From Glandiceps talaboti (lineage: Eukaryota > Hemichordata > Enteropneusta > Spengelidae), in the NCBI RefSeq assembly GCF_964340395.1, contig NC_135563.1, positions 16,084,651 through 16,148,650 of the forward strand: 64,000 nt of DNA. The letters run 5' to 3'. The stretch's first letter is position 1; each line of letters begins with the position of its first letter. The translations under genes and the position numbers were made by a program. This document shows positions 1 through 17,400 of this stretch, in pieces. The notes under the pieces were generated by a model. That model made no database searches. It was not told where the DNA came from and worked only from the letters and a program-made list of their open reading frames with translations.

Positions 1-2
1 AC

Positions 3-3449
<3,447 letters not shown>

Positions 3450-5532
3450 TTTTAAAGAAAGAAATTAAATACCGGGCCAGTTGGGATCAGGATTAAAACT
3501 GTAATTGTGACGGGCAATTATGGCAAAGGCAGAAAAAAATGGTCTGCTGGAACAAAAGAATATTCCATAATCCTTATAACTCCTTATAACGATAACACTA
3601 ATGCGAGAACATGGCATTATAACCTTGTCGGTTAAGTTTAAAGCACCCATTGGGGAGTAACCATGACAACAGAGTATCCACGTGTGCAACTAAAACCAGA
3701 ATTATAGACTAATTTGATAACGTATGTTATGAGGTGACTCGATGGAATTGTCAGAAAGAAATGCGTGGATGTAGCTGTGTGTGGCATATGTCTGAGTATG
3801 AAAACTATTAATCCACGTATTATATTTTTATAATCCCATCAAGTCATCTTATATCGAACGTTATCAAATAGTTTGTCAAGCCATGTAAAAAGTAAAGCTA
3901 ATGATAATAATAACAATGGAGGTAGAAACACAGTCCTTCCTACCTTCTGACATCCAATAACCAAACAAACTTCTAAATTCGTACACAGAAGGATATGACT
4001 ACATTCAAAGGGTCCAGTTTAGCGGTAATTGGAGTTAAAATGGCATATTCCTACAATCTTGTGGGATTAGGTATACTTATCACGTTTCACATCGAATTGT
4101 TGTGAAGTATTTTTTAAAATGTACGTCGACCATCGAACTATTACTGTACAGCGGTTTCTTATAAATATTCGTCAAAACAGCGAATTTATTATTTGATTAT
4201 TATCCACTTTTACTATAAAATACCCACCTTGACATAGCTGAGTAGATGTAACGTTAATTCAGTCATAAATATACCAGTAGGCTTAAATCTATTTTGTGGT
4301 GTATATAATCTGACGTGTATATTTGTAGTCCGAGCACAAGCTTTATCCTCCCCTTCATCTTGTAAATTAAATTAAATTTAAATTAATTCTGAAAATTTCT
4401 GAAGATATTATCGTTTGTAAACATTGACTTGTTTTGTATATGTTAAAAATATATGTAATTTTAATGTAATATTACAATTATTACGATGGTTAAATAAAAT
4501 ATAAATGAAGGGAATAAATGAAAGTATGGTGTCTTTTCGATGATGAATTCTGTAATAGATTATATTTCTCAACACACTATTCCACAAAATTAGATCTCCC
4601 ACTCAAATCACTGAACTCCTGTAACACAATCTGTTAAAATTACGTCTCCACTGATTGCCCTACTGATAGCCTTTGATGACAAAATAACGAGATTGCACTA
4701 CAGACATTTGTCAAGAATTGCTTTTCATCTTGTTTAACGGCGTGATTTCAATATTGTTACTGAAACAATCGAGCGCATTCTCACCGCTTCTCACTTGAGG
4801 ACAATAAACGTTGAGGGCGCACTTGTAAATGTGGACGTACATTTTGACATACAAAGTTCATCGAAAAGACAATTTTTCTCCACACCACAATTCATTTTGG
4901 TGGATCAAACATTCACAGAAGTCTTGGAACTCATCAAGTCGACATGCCTACTTCTATACCTTGACAATTAATATTTTTGGACAAGACATACAATATCTGC
5001 ATAACTCCTGTGAAGGATTTGTGGACAAGGAAACAAAAACAATGAGAAATTCAATGTTCACATTTAGAAACATTTGATGAGACATGCTTGTACGATAACT
5101 ACTGAACTCATAAAGGTTCCAGCCTTTACAAATAATAAGCAAGGGCATCTTTACTTGCTGTTCAGTGCAGACATACGTGTATATAAGTGTTTTTCCAATG
5201 TACACGTCAGCAGCTATATTGGTAGTCTTGCTGCTAAACATTCAGGCTTTCTTCCTATATGATAGGCGAATGAAGTTCACTGTCAGTGCAGAAGCCCGGC
5301 CAGTGTTCCAACCTTGAAAGTGACCTTGAGTTGCTAATTGTTGTACTGTATCAGAAGACCCGAGGTCTAGCAGCTAGACTACTATATTTTGGATTCTAAA
5401 ACAGCTTAAATTTGAGAACATTTTGACCTCTATTTCAAAAATTTGAATAGTGACCATTGATTTTTTTCTTGGTTTTAAATCTAAATGGGTTGGAGATTTT
5501 TTTGAACAAAGTAACAGCAAAAGTTTTAAAAC
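3450..5532 (+). other. Receptor 3' flank / probable 3' UTR, no gene seen
   Basis: AT-rich sequence with AATAAA-like signals near 4490-4530 that could end the receptor transcript. Bases 3551-3606 share a short dispersed repeat with 11829-11873 (AAAAGAAT...CCTTAT...GATAACACTAATGC). Open frames here are short, mostly under 100 codons, and resemble no family I know. Confidence 0.5.
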
Positions 5533-5538
5533 TTTATT
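5533..5538 (-). terminator. Candidate poly(A) signal (minus strand) for a very long RNF4 3' UTR
   Basis: AATAAA on the minus strand followed by a T-rich downstream stretch. No other minus-strand gene is visible between here and RNF4 (stop at 11465), so a 3' UTR of up to about 6 kb is possible. Nearer signals exist (for example 9674-9679), so this is weak. Confidence 0.2.
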
Positions 5539-8500
5539 TCCAAGGTGCATTCTACATTAAAAGAACACCAGTTGTAGTTTCTAGTGTATATCAAAGTTAT
5601 GACAATGAACACGTTTTGAAAATACAAATATGAATTTTAATTTCTTCTCTATATGGAACTACAAAATACGCAGTAACGCAAAACATTGACACAAAAATAT
5701 ACAACTGTATGGTATGTTGAGTTGAATATTCTCCAAAACATACAATTGGCAGTGTGTTGAAATAACTGGAGTAAAGTTTGCCAGGGAGTGTTTAAATAAA
5801 TAGAAAATTATTATTAAATTAAATCACTCGCATCTACTTTCAGTACGGCAGTTAAAACATCTCCCAACATTTTCATAATCTGAACAGTTAAGTTCACATT
5901 TCCCCTCATCACTAGCTGTAAGGCTTAATTTATATCAATCAACAAGGTGTAGAATGTATGCAAAATTAGACAGGTGAACTTTGAGCCAATGAAAAAAGGC
6001 TGTATATACCAGTAATTTGTATGGTATGAACTTATTGATAGGTCCACCATACCATCCAATCACTGTATGGCTTACATCAAACTGTTGGTCTGACTGCACC
6101 AGGAACAAAGCCTGCACAGGATTGGTTAATATTAACCTAAAAAGTGTACAAATTTCTGTGGACTGTTATTTCTTTGTTGGAATTACTGATTAACAATGCA
6201 ATATTTGTACAATTGTAAATTTTGATAACAATTGTATAAAATGTTTGTTTTCTTGTTTCTGAGGAGCCAACACACTTTGTTCGAATTCATTAAAAAAAGC
6301 ACTACTTGTACAATATAAACATACAAATATCATCTCTTACTTGTGTTTTTAAGGAAAATGGCATTAAAAGTACATGACAAATAACCTTTCCTGTAAAGTG
6401 TACAATTGAGTTCATTCAATCATTCTACAAAATACAATAAGCAATTAAAATGAGAGAATGTAGTATAACTCTATTTATAATGTAGACTTACTGACTTTGA
6501 ATCTGTCCTGTGTTCAATATTGCAAGAAACACAATATCATATATATGTGTAAGAATTCATATATATAACATTTCAGTGAAAGTAATACTTGCATAATAGG
6601 CCCCCCAAAAAAGAAAAGAATTGTTTGTGGTCAGTGCATGCATCACTTAAATACTCTCGTGTCGGTCTTTTTTTTGTGTGTGTGTTTGTCCAGCCCATGC
6701 AGTCTGCAAATCCGAGGGGAAACACAAAAATAACCCTCCCTACTTCAGTGAAGACAACTGCAGAGCCAATCATGAACAAGCACACACACTTGCTCAAAAG
6801 TACTAAATAAATAGAATGGTAACTGCCATAAATACATGTAGGAGATCGAGTGACAGGTTTGTTCAGAATAAAAAAAAAACTATATTGTGTCGTCGCACCA
6901 CTTTAGACAAAATGTCCTGACCAGAAACAATTCTCTGTTTTTTGGCCATAACTGTCATAAATTTAGAATATCAGTGGCACTTGGTAAGAAATCATTAAAA
7001 GAGACTGATAGAAATTATTGACAATATCGTAGTAGTAAAGAACTTGTGTATTTCATCTGAAATCAAAACATGGTTTGAGAAATGAACTAGCATTGAAAGT
7101 GTCATATAGATCATACATAATATTTGCATAATTAAAGAATTAGTAAGGTCACTCCAGTGGTTTAGAAACGCAATATTGTGTGTGTGTTGTAAACTGCCCT
7201 TTTTCAAGTTTTTCTACAAAAAACATTGCTTTTTTCCCCTTAGATGGCCTTCATACTGGTAGTGAAAGTAGACTATACCCTAAAGCATAAATCAATAGAG
7301 GTGACGAAATTTAATCTTTTATAATTTCATTTAAGGTCTTTCCAAGTAAAGAAAATGAACTTCCATGAAATATTGAACACCGGAGGAAAAAAATAACAAT
7401 GTTTAGCATTCAAAAAGGAGGCTGCATAATGCTATATGGCTATGTAGACATGAATATTTCTGTAAAACAGTTTTTACCTTGGACATTAACTAAAGGGTTT
7501 TGCTTGGACGAATTTAAAGAAAACCACAGCTTTACATTGCTTTCTGTTTTGAAAAAACATACATCCTTCTTTAATTCTTATTTCTGATTTAAAATCATCC
7601 TAAAAGATACCTCATTATAAAAGTTTATAGTCTATGCTAGTTTGGTCAGTTAGTTCACCTGTTTGCATGTCACAAGTTCTCTCCAATTCTTAATGCCTTT
7701 GTTATCTTTTTCAGACACAAGTGCCTATGCCACTTTACATTAATGATTCTGAAGCGATTGAATGCCTTGAAGTTTATACCTTGAATGCCTTTGTAATCTA
7801 TCTCAGACACTATCACTTGACAACAGACATTCAAATGCCTTGAGGTATATACTTTGAATGCCTTATCATCTTGCTGAGACAAAACCACTAGCTTGACCAG
7901 ATACAAATGTAATTAAATAACTTGAGATTCATACTTTGAATGATGACATTCAAATGCCTTGAGATTCACACTTTGAATGCCTTGAATGACAACATACATT
8001 CAAATGCCTTGAGGTTTATACTTTGAATGCCTTATCTTTCTGAGACACAGCCACTTGACCAGATACATTTAAATACAACTGAATGCCTTTGGCATCTTTC
8101 TGAGACACAACCACTTGACCATAGATACATTCTAATGCAATTGAATGCCTCAGGTTCATAAGAGACCCCTTTTTTGGCTAGTTTGTGTACAAAATCCACT
8201 TACACATGTACATACTAAAACTTATTCAAGTCTAAATCAGATTGTAATACAGGTGGATAAGCATCAAATAGCATAAAGTTACAGACTGTGTGGCCCTTCA
8301 GTAAACTGTGGTTGCTGGCATGGTTGTTGTACAAGACTGAGCATTATTATTTCACTTGGCATTAATCACTAAAGTATCCATATACCAAGAACTTGATTTA
8401 CATGCAAACAAGTTGGCTAAGTCACAAGTCATCAACATAAGGGTTTTACTGTAAAAAGATCAACTCCATTTGGTTCTATTTATTTTATCATTTAAATATT

Positions 8501-8953
8501 TTTAAAGTTATTTTTGTGATAATCTGATATTTCAATCTTCAAGTTACTTGAGTGATATTGAATCAACTACAAAAATGAGGTAAACGACACTGACTGTGTC
8601 CTTTTTAAGGCAATTTGGCTGGTCGCTATGGTTACACGTTGCCGGTAACACATCAAAATATTTACCTATCATCTCCTCAATAGTAACATATATCTTGTAC
8701 CTCACACGACCTTTTTAGGATTCATTTTATTAGATTGTAAGAAAAATGTCTTTTTTTACTTACAAAGAATACCACATCAACAAAACAGATAGTTGCACCT
8801 TTTGTACATGAAATACTGACTGTTATTCAGCTATAACTAGGTTATATGCAAGTCAGTACATAAATCTTACTTTATTTATCTGTATCTTTGTTTATGTTCA
8901 TCTTCAAGAGTTGTGACATATTTTGAGTCCATTTAGAGAATGAACTTGATTCT
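5539..8953. other. Non-coding AT-rich stretch, no gene recognised
   Basis: Only short open frames without family resemblance or splice support. It may be RNF4 3' UTR or intergenic. A degenerate internal repeat and microsatellites are listed separately. Confidence 0.5.
7755..8155. repeat. Degenerate interspersed tandem repeats
   Basis: About five irregular copies of a 65-110 bp unit. Recognisable pieces are CAAATGCCTTGAGGTTTATA, CTTTGAATGCCTTAT and GAGACACAACCACTTGACCA. Spacing varies because blocks have been lost or gained between copies. Confidence 0.75.
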
Positions 8954-9141
8954 ACATATATATGTACGTACAATATGTATGTATGCACGTACGTACGTAC
9001 GTACATACATACATACATACATACATACATACGTACAATATGTACATACATACATATGTACGTATGTACAATACGTACATATATACATACATGTACATAC
9101 ATACATACATACATACATACATACATACATACATACATACA

Positions 9142-9172
<31 letters not shown>
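8954..9172. repeat. TACA/TACG tetranucleotide microsatellite
   Basis: About 220 bp of alternating TACA and TACG units with local interruptions. It reads open in several frames on both strands only because the unit lacks stop codons. Confidence 0.95.
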
Positions 9173-9659
9173 CACGTGAGACCCTTTCTGCCTTTCCCCT
9201 ACTTCAGTAAATCACACAAAAATATTTGTAAAAAATGCACACCATAGGACAACATATAAAATTTTAAAGGCTTCCTTGCTAAATTTCCCAAAAATGGCTG
9301 CCTTGGCACAGAACTACTTGGGAATTCAAGTTATTTTTGTACTCAATGCCTATTGATTATACATATACTAAACAACCACAGCTCTCATTACTGAAACATG
9401 CTATGAGTGTCAACACGAGCCTCTGCTTCCATTAACAACAGTGACATGACATACAAGCAAGTTTCATTATAAATTATGTTGTACACTGTAAGATACGTCA
9501 TCCCAACTGTTGTTGATTCAGTGCATTACTTCTCACAAAGGAAGAGAGTTTAGTCTGTCTGTCATAAACAATGACACGGGATGTAGATATGGGCCAGTAG
9601 CCAGCACAAACAACTGGCTACTTCTCAATTTCTTGGTGACTACTTTTTTTCAGGAATCT

Positions 9660-9870
9660 GTGTTCAAAAACTCTTTATTTCAAACACTATATATCCACTG
9701 TTAGCCAGATTCATGGGTCTCCCCTCATAGGTAATATTGCCTACCTTTTTCAATTTTACCTGTGACTCTAAAATTATTCTTTATTTCAAACATTATATCC
9801 ATGATAGACAGATTCATGGGTCTCCCTAGTAGGTATTACAGCCTACTTTTTCCCAATTTCATCCGCTACT
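9660..9870. repeat. Two diverged ~116-bp tandem copies
   Basis: Both copies contain CTTTATTTCAAACA..., then CAGATTCATGGGTCTCCC and a GCCTAC(T/C)TTTT block. On the minus strand each contains an AATAAA. Confidence 0.75.
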
Positions 9871-11134
9871 TTTAAAATTAGCAACATCCCTGATGACACG
9901 GTACCCTTCAGTACTTTAAATGTAACAATGTGAGAGGCTTTCAACATAACAAAAAATACTGACGAAAAAAATGTACATTCTGTCTGTAATAAATATCACA
10001 GACACAAACAAAGGATGTTTGAAGAGCAGTAAAAAATCCACAGTACGGTTCAACACAATTTATAAATGACTATGAACAGTAAAACGTATACTGCAGTTAC
10101 ACCAAACAAGATCGATAAAATCAGCCAAAATATGACTATACAGAAGCACAGCTGATTACGTTTTGACCCATTATTTAAAGCAAACACAAGCTTTCACAGA
10201 GAAGGCAGACTTGTACCAATCAATTTCATCCTGACAAAATACCTTTGAAGGATAAGAAAGCTGGCACATATGTCAGAGCTTACAGCACAGAAGAACTAAT
10301 TTTTACAACAGATATTTAAGAACATGTTTAAATAACTTAAGTCTGTATTTATATTAACTAACACTTATAATTTTGGTTGTTCAATTACAAAAATTCATCC
10401 TCCTTGAGGATGCACTGTTGCTATGGTAACCAAGATATGCCCTACCATCTTGCATGGCATTTCACAAATAATGTCACAATTTGATTGGAGATTACTGTAT
10501 ATGATTAAGAACTGAAGAGGTCATAAGGTCATAGTGCCTGACAAGCTCTTCCTGATTAGATGTCGAAGAATAAAGAGGCAGGTTCTCAACCAATCACAAG
10601 GTATGTACTGGCATCCGGGCCTGTACAAAATATAACCTGTTCCAAAGTGGCTGTTCAGATTTGTACAAGCTATGATTTGACTTTGAGTTTGAGTGACAGC
10701 TTTGTACTATCTTAGAATTGACCAACAGTGGCTGTTAACACTTGCACAAATCATGGCTTAACCTCCAGTGACACAGTTCAGACACTTTTAGCTAGTTGTC
10801 CTTAGCTAGTTTAACTTCAATTGGCACAGTTTGGACACTTAGCTACTTCTCTAAGTTGATATACCATGACAGAATGACATTAAAACATGCCAATCCTCTC
10901 AAAAAACTAAGTTTTATCACAGAAAATCCTTTTCACTGCCTATATTACCAAAATATCCAACAGCAGGGAAGATAAGCGTGTCATGCAGTTCAGATATCAC
11001 TGTTGATGCTAGTAGTCTGTTAGTGTTTCTTTGAGTACACGTATGTACAGAAACAGGTGGGGGAGTCAGTCAATGAGACATCAACACAAATGCATAGGTA
11101 GAAATGACATCAAATAATGACAATATGCAACTAC

Positions 11135-11240
11135 CTCACAGTCACATCTATGCCAATGTAAATTATACATACATTGACAACAACAGTAGATCTATGCCAA
11201 TGTAAATCACACATACCTTGTCAACAACTGGTAGCTAGCT
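11135..11240. repeat. Short tandem duplication
   Basis: Two copies of a roughly 60-bp unit containing ATCTATGCCAATGTAAAT followed by CATAC..TTGTCAACAAC, just 3' of the RNF4 stop codon. Confidence 0.75.
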
Positions 11241-11464
11241 CTACTGGAGTTTGCAAAACTTGAATTATGGTGGCCCTGAAGATCACCATATATACAGTCA
11301 CATTATCTTATCTATTTCCTCTGTCTTAGAATTAAATAAACTATGTCTTATATATTCTCATTGCACTTTTTTTGTTTTGCAATACAACAGTCTACTGCAT
11401 ATCAAAGTGTCATGCATGACTTTGATGTGTTGACTATCAAAATTTGGTCACTTTAAAGTTGTAC

Positions 11465-14400
11465 CTATATAAAAATAGGGTGAAACTGTCGCATGGATAG
11501 CTTTTTTCTACATGTAGGGCACTTATGCTGTGTCTGGACTGCACCACGTATGCATTTATTACAGAATATGTGTCCACATACTGTTGACATGAGTTGTCGT
11601 TTATTGGCTTTTATCTGCAATTAAAAGTGAATAATAGTTCTGTCAGTGTTAGAATCACGACTTCATTGAAAAAAAAGGAGTTACACACAATGCAAAAACT
11701 GAATCAGGTCAGATTAGTGCTAAAAAGGAGTTACACACAATGTAAAAACTGAAACAGGTCACTTTGGATTAAAACGTAGGAGTAAAGTTCAGTTGTTTGG
11801 CGGAAATATGGAAAAAATTGGGTCAGAGCAAAAGAATGATTCCATGTAATCCTTATTATGATAACACTAATGCAATGACCCAGGACAGAAACAAGGGCCT
11901 TTAATACAGATAAAACTGAGAATACAGGATGAAATGAATTTGATATGTCAAGTATTTTCACCTGTTTTTCATCGTCCATACAGATAGGACATGTGATGAC
12001 TCTCTTTGGTGACATAGGATCTCCACTACTACTTGTACTTTCACTACTAGTTGAGGCAGTATGAGGAGTATCAGATCTGAAAACACAAAGTACAAATATG
12101 TCAAATAATGGATTCTTGCTGATTTATATTTTCTGTTAAGTCATTTTGTTTCTCATTTTTTTCTATTGTGAAAAAGGAGAAGGTATAGTTACTGTGGTGA
12201 TGGGAGTGAGGTTGGACTTGTATAGTGCTGTACCATTTGATTAAGAGTAAGTGTGGTCTATGCCCAGGGTAATGTTACTTTCACATCAAGCTAACACTAA
12301 CAGATATAACTGGTACGAGTTTGCAGAGCTATACAAGTTTACAGAGCTAGCTGCTGCTTGGTATATTTCAGAATGCATACTTTACAATGTTACATAAATA
12401 GCAAGTCCAAACATTGTAAAAAATATTCATCGTAAAAACTGTGTTAGAGTTTGATTTCCAGGCAGATTGAAATTGGAGCAAGTTGAAAATGGGATGATGT
12501 GGGCCGAGTTGAAATTGGGATGAAGTGATCATCAGACATCACAGAAACTTACCTTCTAGTATGTGTTCCTATATTTATAACAGGCAAGACTTGGATTTCA
12601 TTTTCATCATTGCTATCATCATCACTACTAAATTCTATAACACTATTGTTTAGCTGATTTACTCTCTGTGAAGGTCGCATTGCACGTCTGTGTCGACTTC
12701 TAGAATCTGAAACTGAACAGAGAAAGAACCAAAAAGATGAAATACTGATTACTGTGAAAAACCTGTATCCTTACGAAATCTGAAATCTAATCGAAAATTA
12801 ATAACAGATTGTTAACTCAGCAGCAAATAATTGGAACATATTGAACTTTCATAAACCAATTTGCTGTAAACTGTAAGTATTGATTATGTAACTTACAACA
12901 AATTGTGAACACATCAAAATCTTTGATGACATATTGCCGATGTAGACAATGAGCTATCACTTGGATTTATTAATAATGATATTGTTATTTCCAAATTTTT
13001 GATGGTTCACAATATGAGTGAACATTTACTCTATTCTGAGTATTCATAAGAAACTCTGAATGCTAAAATACGTGGGATTTTGTGTTTTATTATTTCACTT
13101 GTATTTTTTTAATTTTTGACATATTTTGATGGTAAGTATATGCTAAATGGTTCACTTTAACTTCAACCAATCTTTACAGATGTACTTTTTATAATTCTTC
13201 AAAAAGAAAGACTGTCCAGTGGGTGCACTACGCTAGTTATCAGAAAGACAAAAGATTACATAATTTGGCCACCAGGGGTGCTGTTTGGCAGTGGTTTTCA
13301 ACCACAGGCATGGGCCTAAACCATAACGTTACAGTAGCATACTTTTTAAATTTCCTTTCTGTGGGTTTCAGGACAAAATTCATCAACATTCTTCATTAGT
13401 CATTCATGACATCTTAAATTGTGAGTGATTTTATAGAACAGAGACAATAAACACCATCAGTGACAAAGAAGGATTTTACTGATAAACCAGCTAGAATACA
13501 GTCAGGTGACAACCATACCCCTGAGTAGTATGTGCAAACAGACGCCCTGGCACATACAGGATACATGGCACTGTATGGAGAGATATGTGATGCATCTTGG
13601 AACTGCCAATGGGTCTATTCTGTACATTCTTGGTTTTAAGTTATTGTTCTTAGTTAATGGTTAGGTAAGAAATAACTGTAAAGTATGTGACTGGAATATA
13701 TCTTGTCATGTGTTTTTAACTTGACAGGTAAACCATAAAGCTATTAGCCATGTCTACTAATGCCACAGTGATATAAATAATTCAAGGTTGCTTCTATTTT
13801 CAGAGCACTTTACTTTGAAATATACATGCTGCTAATACTAACACAGAATAAACAGTCCTTGTACACTACATTAATCACAGATTTTAATTTACCTTGATTA
13901 GGCCTCTATTAATATTTTCTAAATCACTGTAACTTTTGCTTTGTCATAGTTTGGTATTTCTGTTCTGTTGGCTGATTTAAGTTTGATGATCTATTACCTG
14001 AAGCAAATATAAGTCCACCTTTTATCGGGTTTGACACTCAAAATTGTAAAATGTTCTAAATAACATGACTTGACAAAGTAAACTTACCACTATCTAGGTA
14101 AACTACAGGACTATCACTACTTGTTAGATCTACAACTTCTGTGTCATCTACTTGGGTCAAATCTACTATTGCTGGAGTGACACCTACAAACAGAACAAAA
14201 CACACAACAACAATTAGGTATGTCAACAAAAACATGCAGGCTTTAATACGGGATATTTCAATAACTAATACTTGAAGTGAAAACAAACCACAGACCCATG
14301 CTCATCATGATGCCATAGTTCTGGCATGTTTCAACGTGACAGCATTTCATCATTGAATTTATAAATTACCAACTCCCACTCAAAATTAGCATTGCTGACC

Positions 14401-17400
14401 TGAAGATACTTTGTAAAAAAAAAAAATACTCTCCATGTTGCATTATAGGCTTTATGAAGTTCACAATTCTGATATCACAAACAGGATACCACCAGTAAAG
14501 TGGGGGCATTTGTTTGTACATAAAAAAAAATACAAGTTGGAAAAACAACATTAACAACTACATACTTTGCGGACTTGCAAATACAGCATATAACTTACCA
14601 TTATCTAATTCATCTATGTCCAATGAATCGTCTATCACTTGGGTTGGTGTTATGTGTCCTCTTCTAGATGAACGACCAGACCTACTACTACTTCCACTGC
14701 TAGGGGAGGAAGGTTGTCGGTTGTGGCGCCTCTTACCTAATAGCTAAAATAAACAATCAAATATTGAGAGTGTTAAACTAGAAACTGTTACTGAGTGTTA
14801 TTTTTACTGAATATGCCATGTTCTGGTAATTAGTTGTAGCGTAGCGATTGCTCAACGTCACACAAACTCAATAAGCGAACTTCGTTCATTTAGGGGAGGG
14901 GTCTGGTGTCAATGCAATTGCTGAACTTCATTTTTGTATACCTAACCAAATTTTGATGGAAAACTTTCATTCCATCAATAATAACAGCTTTTGTATTTAC
15001 TTCTGAGATGTTGATAACTTGATAAAAATTTACTTCTAATGTGAGGTATGGTGATGGGTTTCTGGTCGTATTTTAATGTGTTTACAAGCATATTTTTACA
15101 TTACATCGATAGTAGTGGTGTGAATGCTATAGTTTTCATCATAATTTATATATATGAACGTTTTATGTCCCATTTGTGAACATTTGTTTAGAGGGTGGGG
15201 GGAGGGGTTTTTGACCGAAACGAACGATGTACGTTTGTTGAGCTTGTGTGACATTGTGCGATAGTCCCTTACATACAAAATGTAATAGCTACAATAAACA
15301 ACAAATATTGAGAAACTAGAAAATGAAAGAGTTTTGCACTAAAGTACTGGTACATGAACTGCTATAAGTCCACTAATTCATCAGTTTTCTCCCAGGCTGT
15401 GTAATAATTCTATACAAAACTACCATTTGTTACTATAATGCAGTGTTTTTGCAAGGGTGGGGAACCCCAGTAACAGAAAGGGGGAATATTGTAAAAGTGG
15501 CATGCCATAGTTTCCAATGCACTGAACCATCATTTTGGTGGCAAATCCCAGTAAAATGACAGGGGAACTAGGGTAGATTTTACCAGCTTATCGACATTAA
15601 CAAAAACACTGTGATGTCATCTAAAGTGACGTAGATGGCCCTTTTTGGCAGTACTGAATCTTTCAAAAAGACCATCAAACTTTATCTTCGAATGACAAAA
15701 ATGTATAAAATACTGTCTGTTGTATGTAAACTGGGGCTGCTATGAGTAATGCTGACATGTAGACAAGTATTGTAAAACACCATGCACACATCATAAACAA
15801 TATTTCCTAATTCCAAATTGCTATTTTCAAGAATAACAATTCATGGCATCACTCCTGTTGCGAGAAATCACCACTTTATAATGCACATGTTTTTATTATT
15901 GTGATATACTGTTGATGTTATAATACATATTCAGTTACTGAGTGGGTATTATTTTGTTTGAGTATTTAAGTTCACTTTTCGGTAACTCAGCGTTCTTTGT
16001 ATAAAAGTGGTGACAAATATACATATATACGAGGGGTTAATCTGTGCCCATCTCAACTCTAAATATCACATTTGAGATTTGTTAACTGAAAGGTCAATTG
16101 GGGTCATAGATCACAAAGTGGTGTACACTGTGAACTACGTTTATGTAAACACATAAATACACACACAGCTCACTAATTTTGAATTGTTTTCATCATCACT
16201 AAGATCAAATTAACCATAAGTCACCCTGAAAATGTTTTTATACATCCAACACAGGGACTAATTTGCAAATTTATGATATCACACTAGATGAGGTCATTTG
16301 AAAGATAGATCATTAGACAGGCTTATTGTAATGTAATGGAATGCAGATGTCAAGAACTAAATTTAGACATCGACACTGGAGAGTCTCTCTCCAACATTGA
16401 TGATTTAGACTGTACTAGAATAAGTAAGATTTATGTATACATTATCATGACTGCATATGAACTCAAAAATTTCATCACTGGCCAATAGGGATTTGAAAGC
16501 AAAAAGGTACATATCCTACACAATATCAGATATTAAGAAAGATTACTATCATGAATGTCACTGCAACATTTCATGCAGACATTAAACAAATGGAGTGTTT
16601 TAGAGGCGCCAGTTATTTTGGCCATTTTCACCTTTTTCAGTATTCCACTGAAATAAAACCTTGGAGAAAAATCTTTTACCTAAGTCCCCTCTTTATCTCT
16701 TCTGAAATCAACAAAAGTATGATTCACACAGACAAATAAATATTTCACAGAATATACTACAACTTGGTAAGACAGTTGACTGTTCACTTAATCACATCGT
16801 GTTCATAGAACTTTTCATTGACCATGCCAAGGTACACATTATCCAAAAAGACTTCTGTTCTCAGTCAGACATCTAAGTCCACTTTAACTGTGCAATTGAA
16901 CATGAATGCTACCAGTTTTTGAGGTGGCACTGATTTCCTCTCATAAAATATATCAAATTGTCAATAAATTCATTTATTTCTCTCCTAACCTTAAATGACA
17001 ACCTCTCCTATGATCCGTAATCAAGTCTTAGAACTGCACAGCTCAATAAAGATATTTGTCTCAAAAAGTTGACTTTGTGTTCTATCCTTGCTTGCTTTAA
17101 CTTGACAAAATATTATTGAATCTTTGTTCACTACTTGGTGTGTGTAATTTGAACCGTGCGCATTTATTAAGACATATTTGAAAATAAAAGACATGTATGT
17201 AACCGTATCATAGGGGTCAGTGTGGGCAATAGATTTGTCAATAAACAAGGACACATTATCAAATGAATCGATTGCATGGTTGAAGGTACTTGGACCTCTG
17301 ACTTAAAAGAAATGGAATCACACCAACTACAAATGACTGCATACTCAAGTCAGAGTTGCCTTCAGACTACTTCTATATTACATGAATAACTCTATAATAG

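Larger units (their letters stand above)
9173..11464. other. RNF4 downstream flank / 3' UTR, no gene
   Basis: No coding exon recognised. The 3' UTR of RNF4 starts at 11464 on the minus strand. Several local duplications are present, including 9660-9870 and 11135-11240. Confidence 0.5.

Noticed and set aside
8872-9247. Several overlapping open frames on both strands
   Set aside because: They are translations of the TACA/TACG microsatellite, which has no stop codon in most frames.
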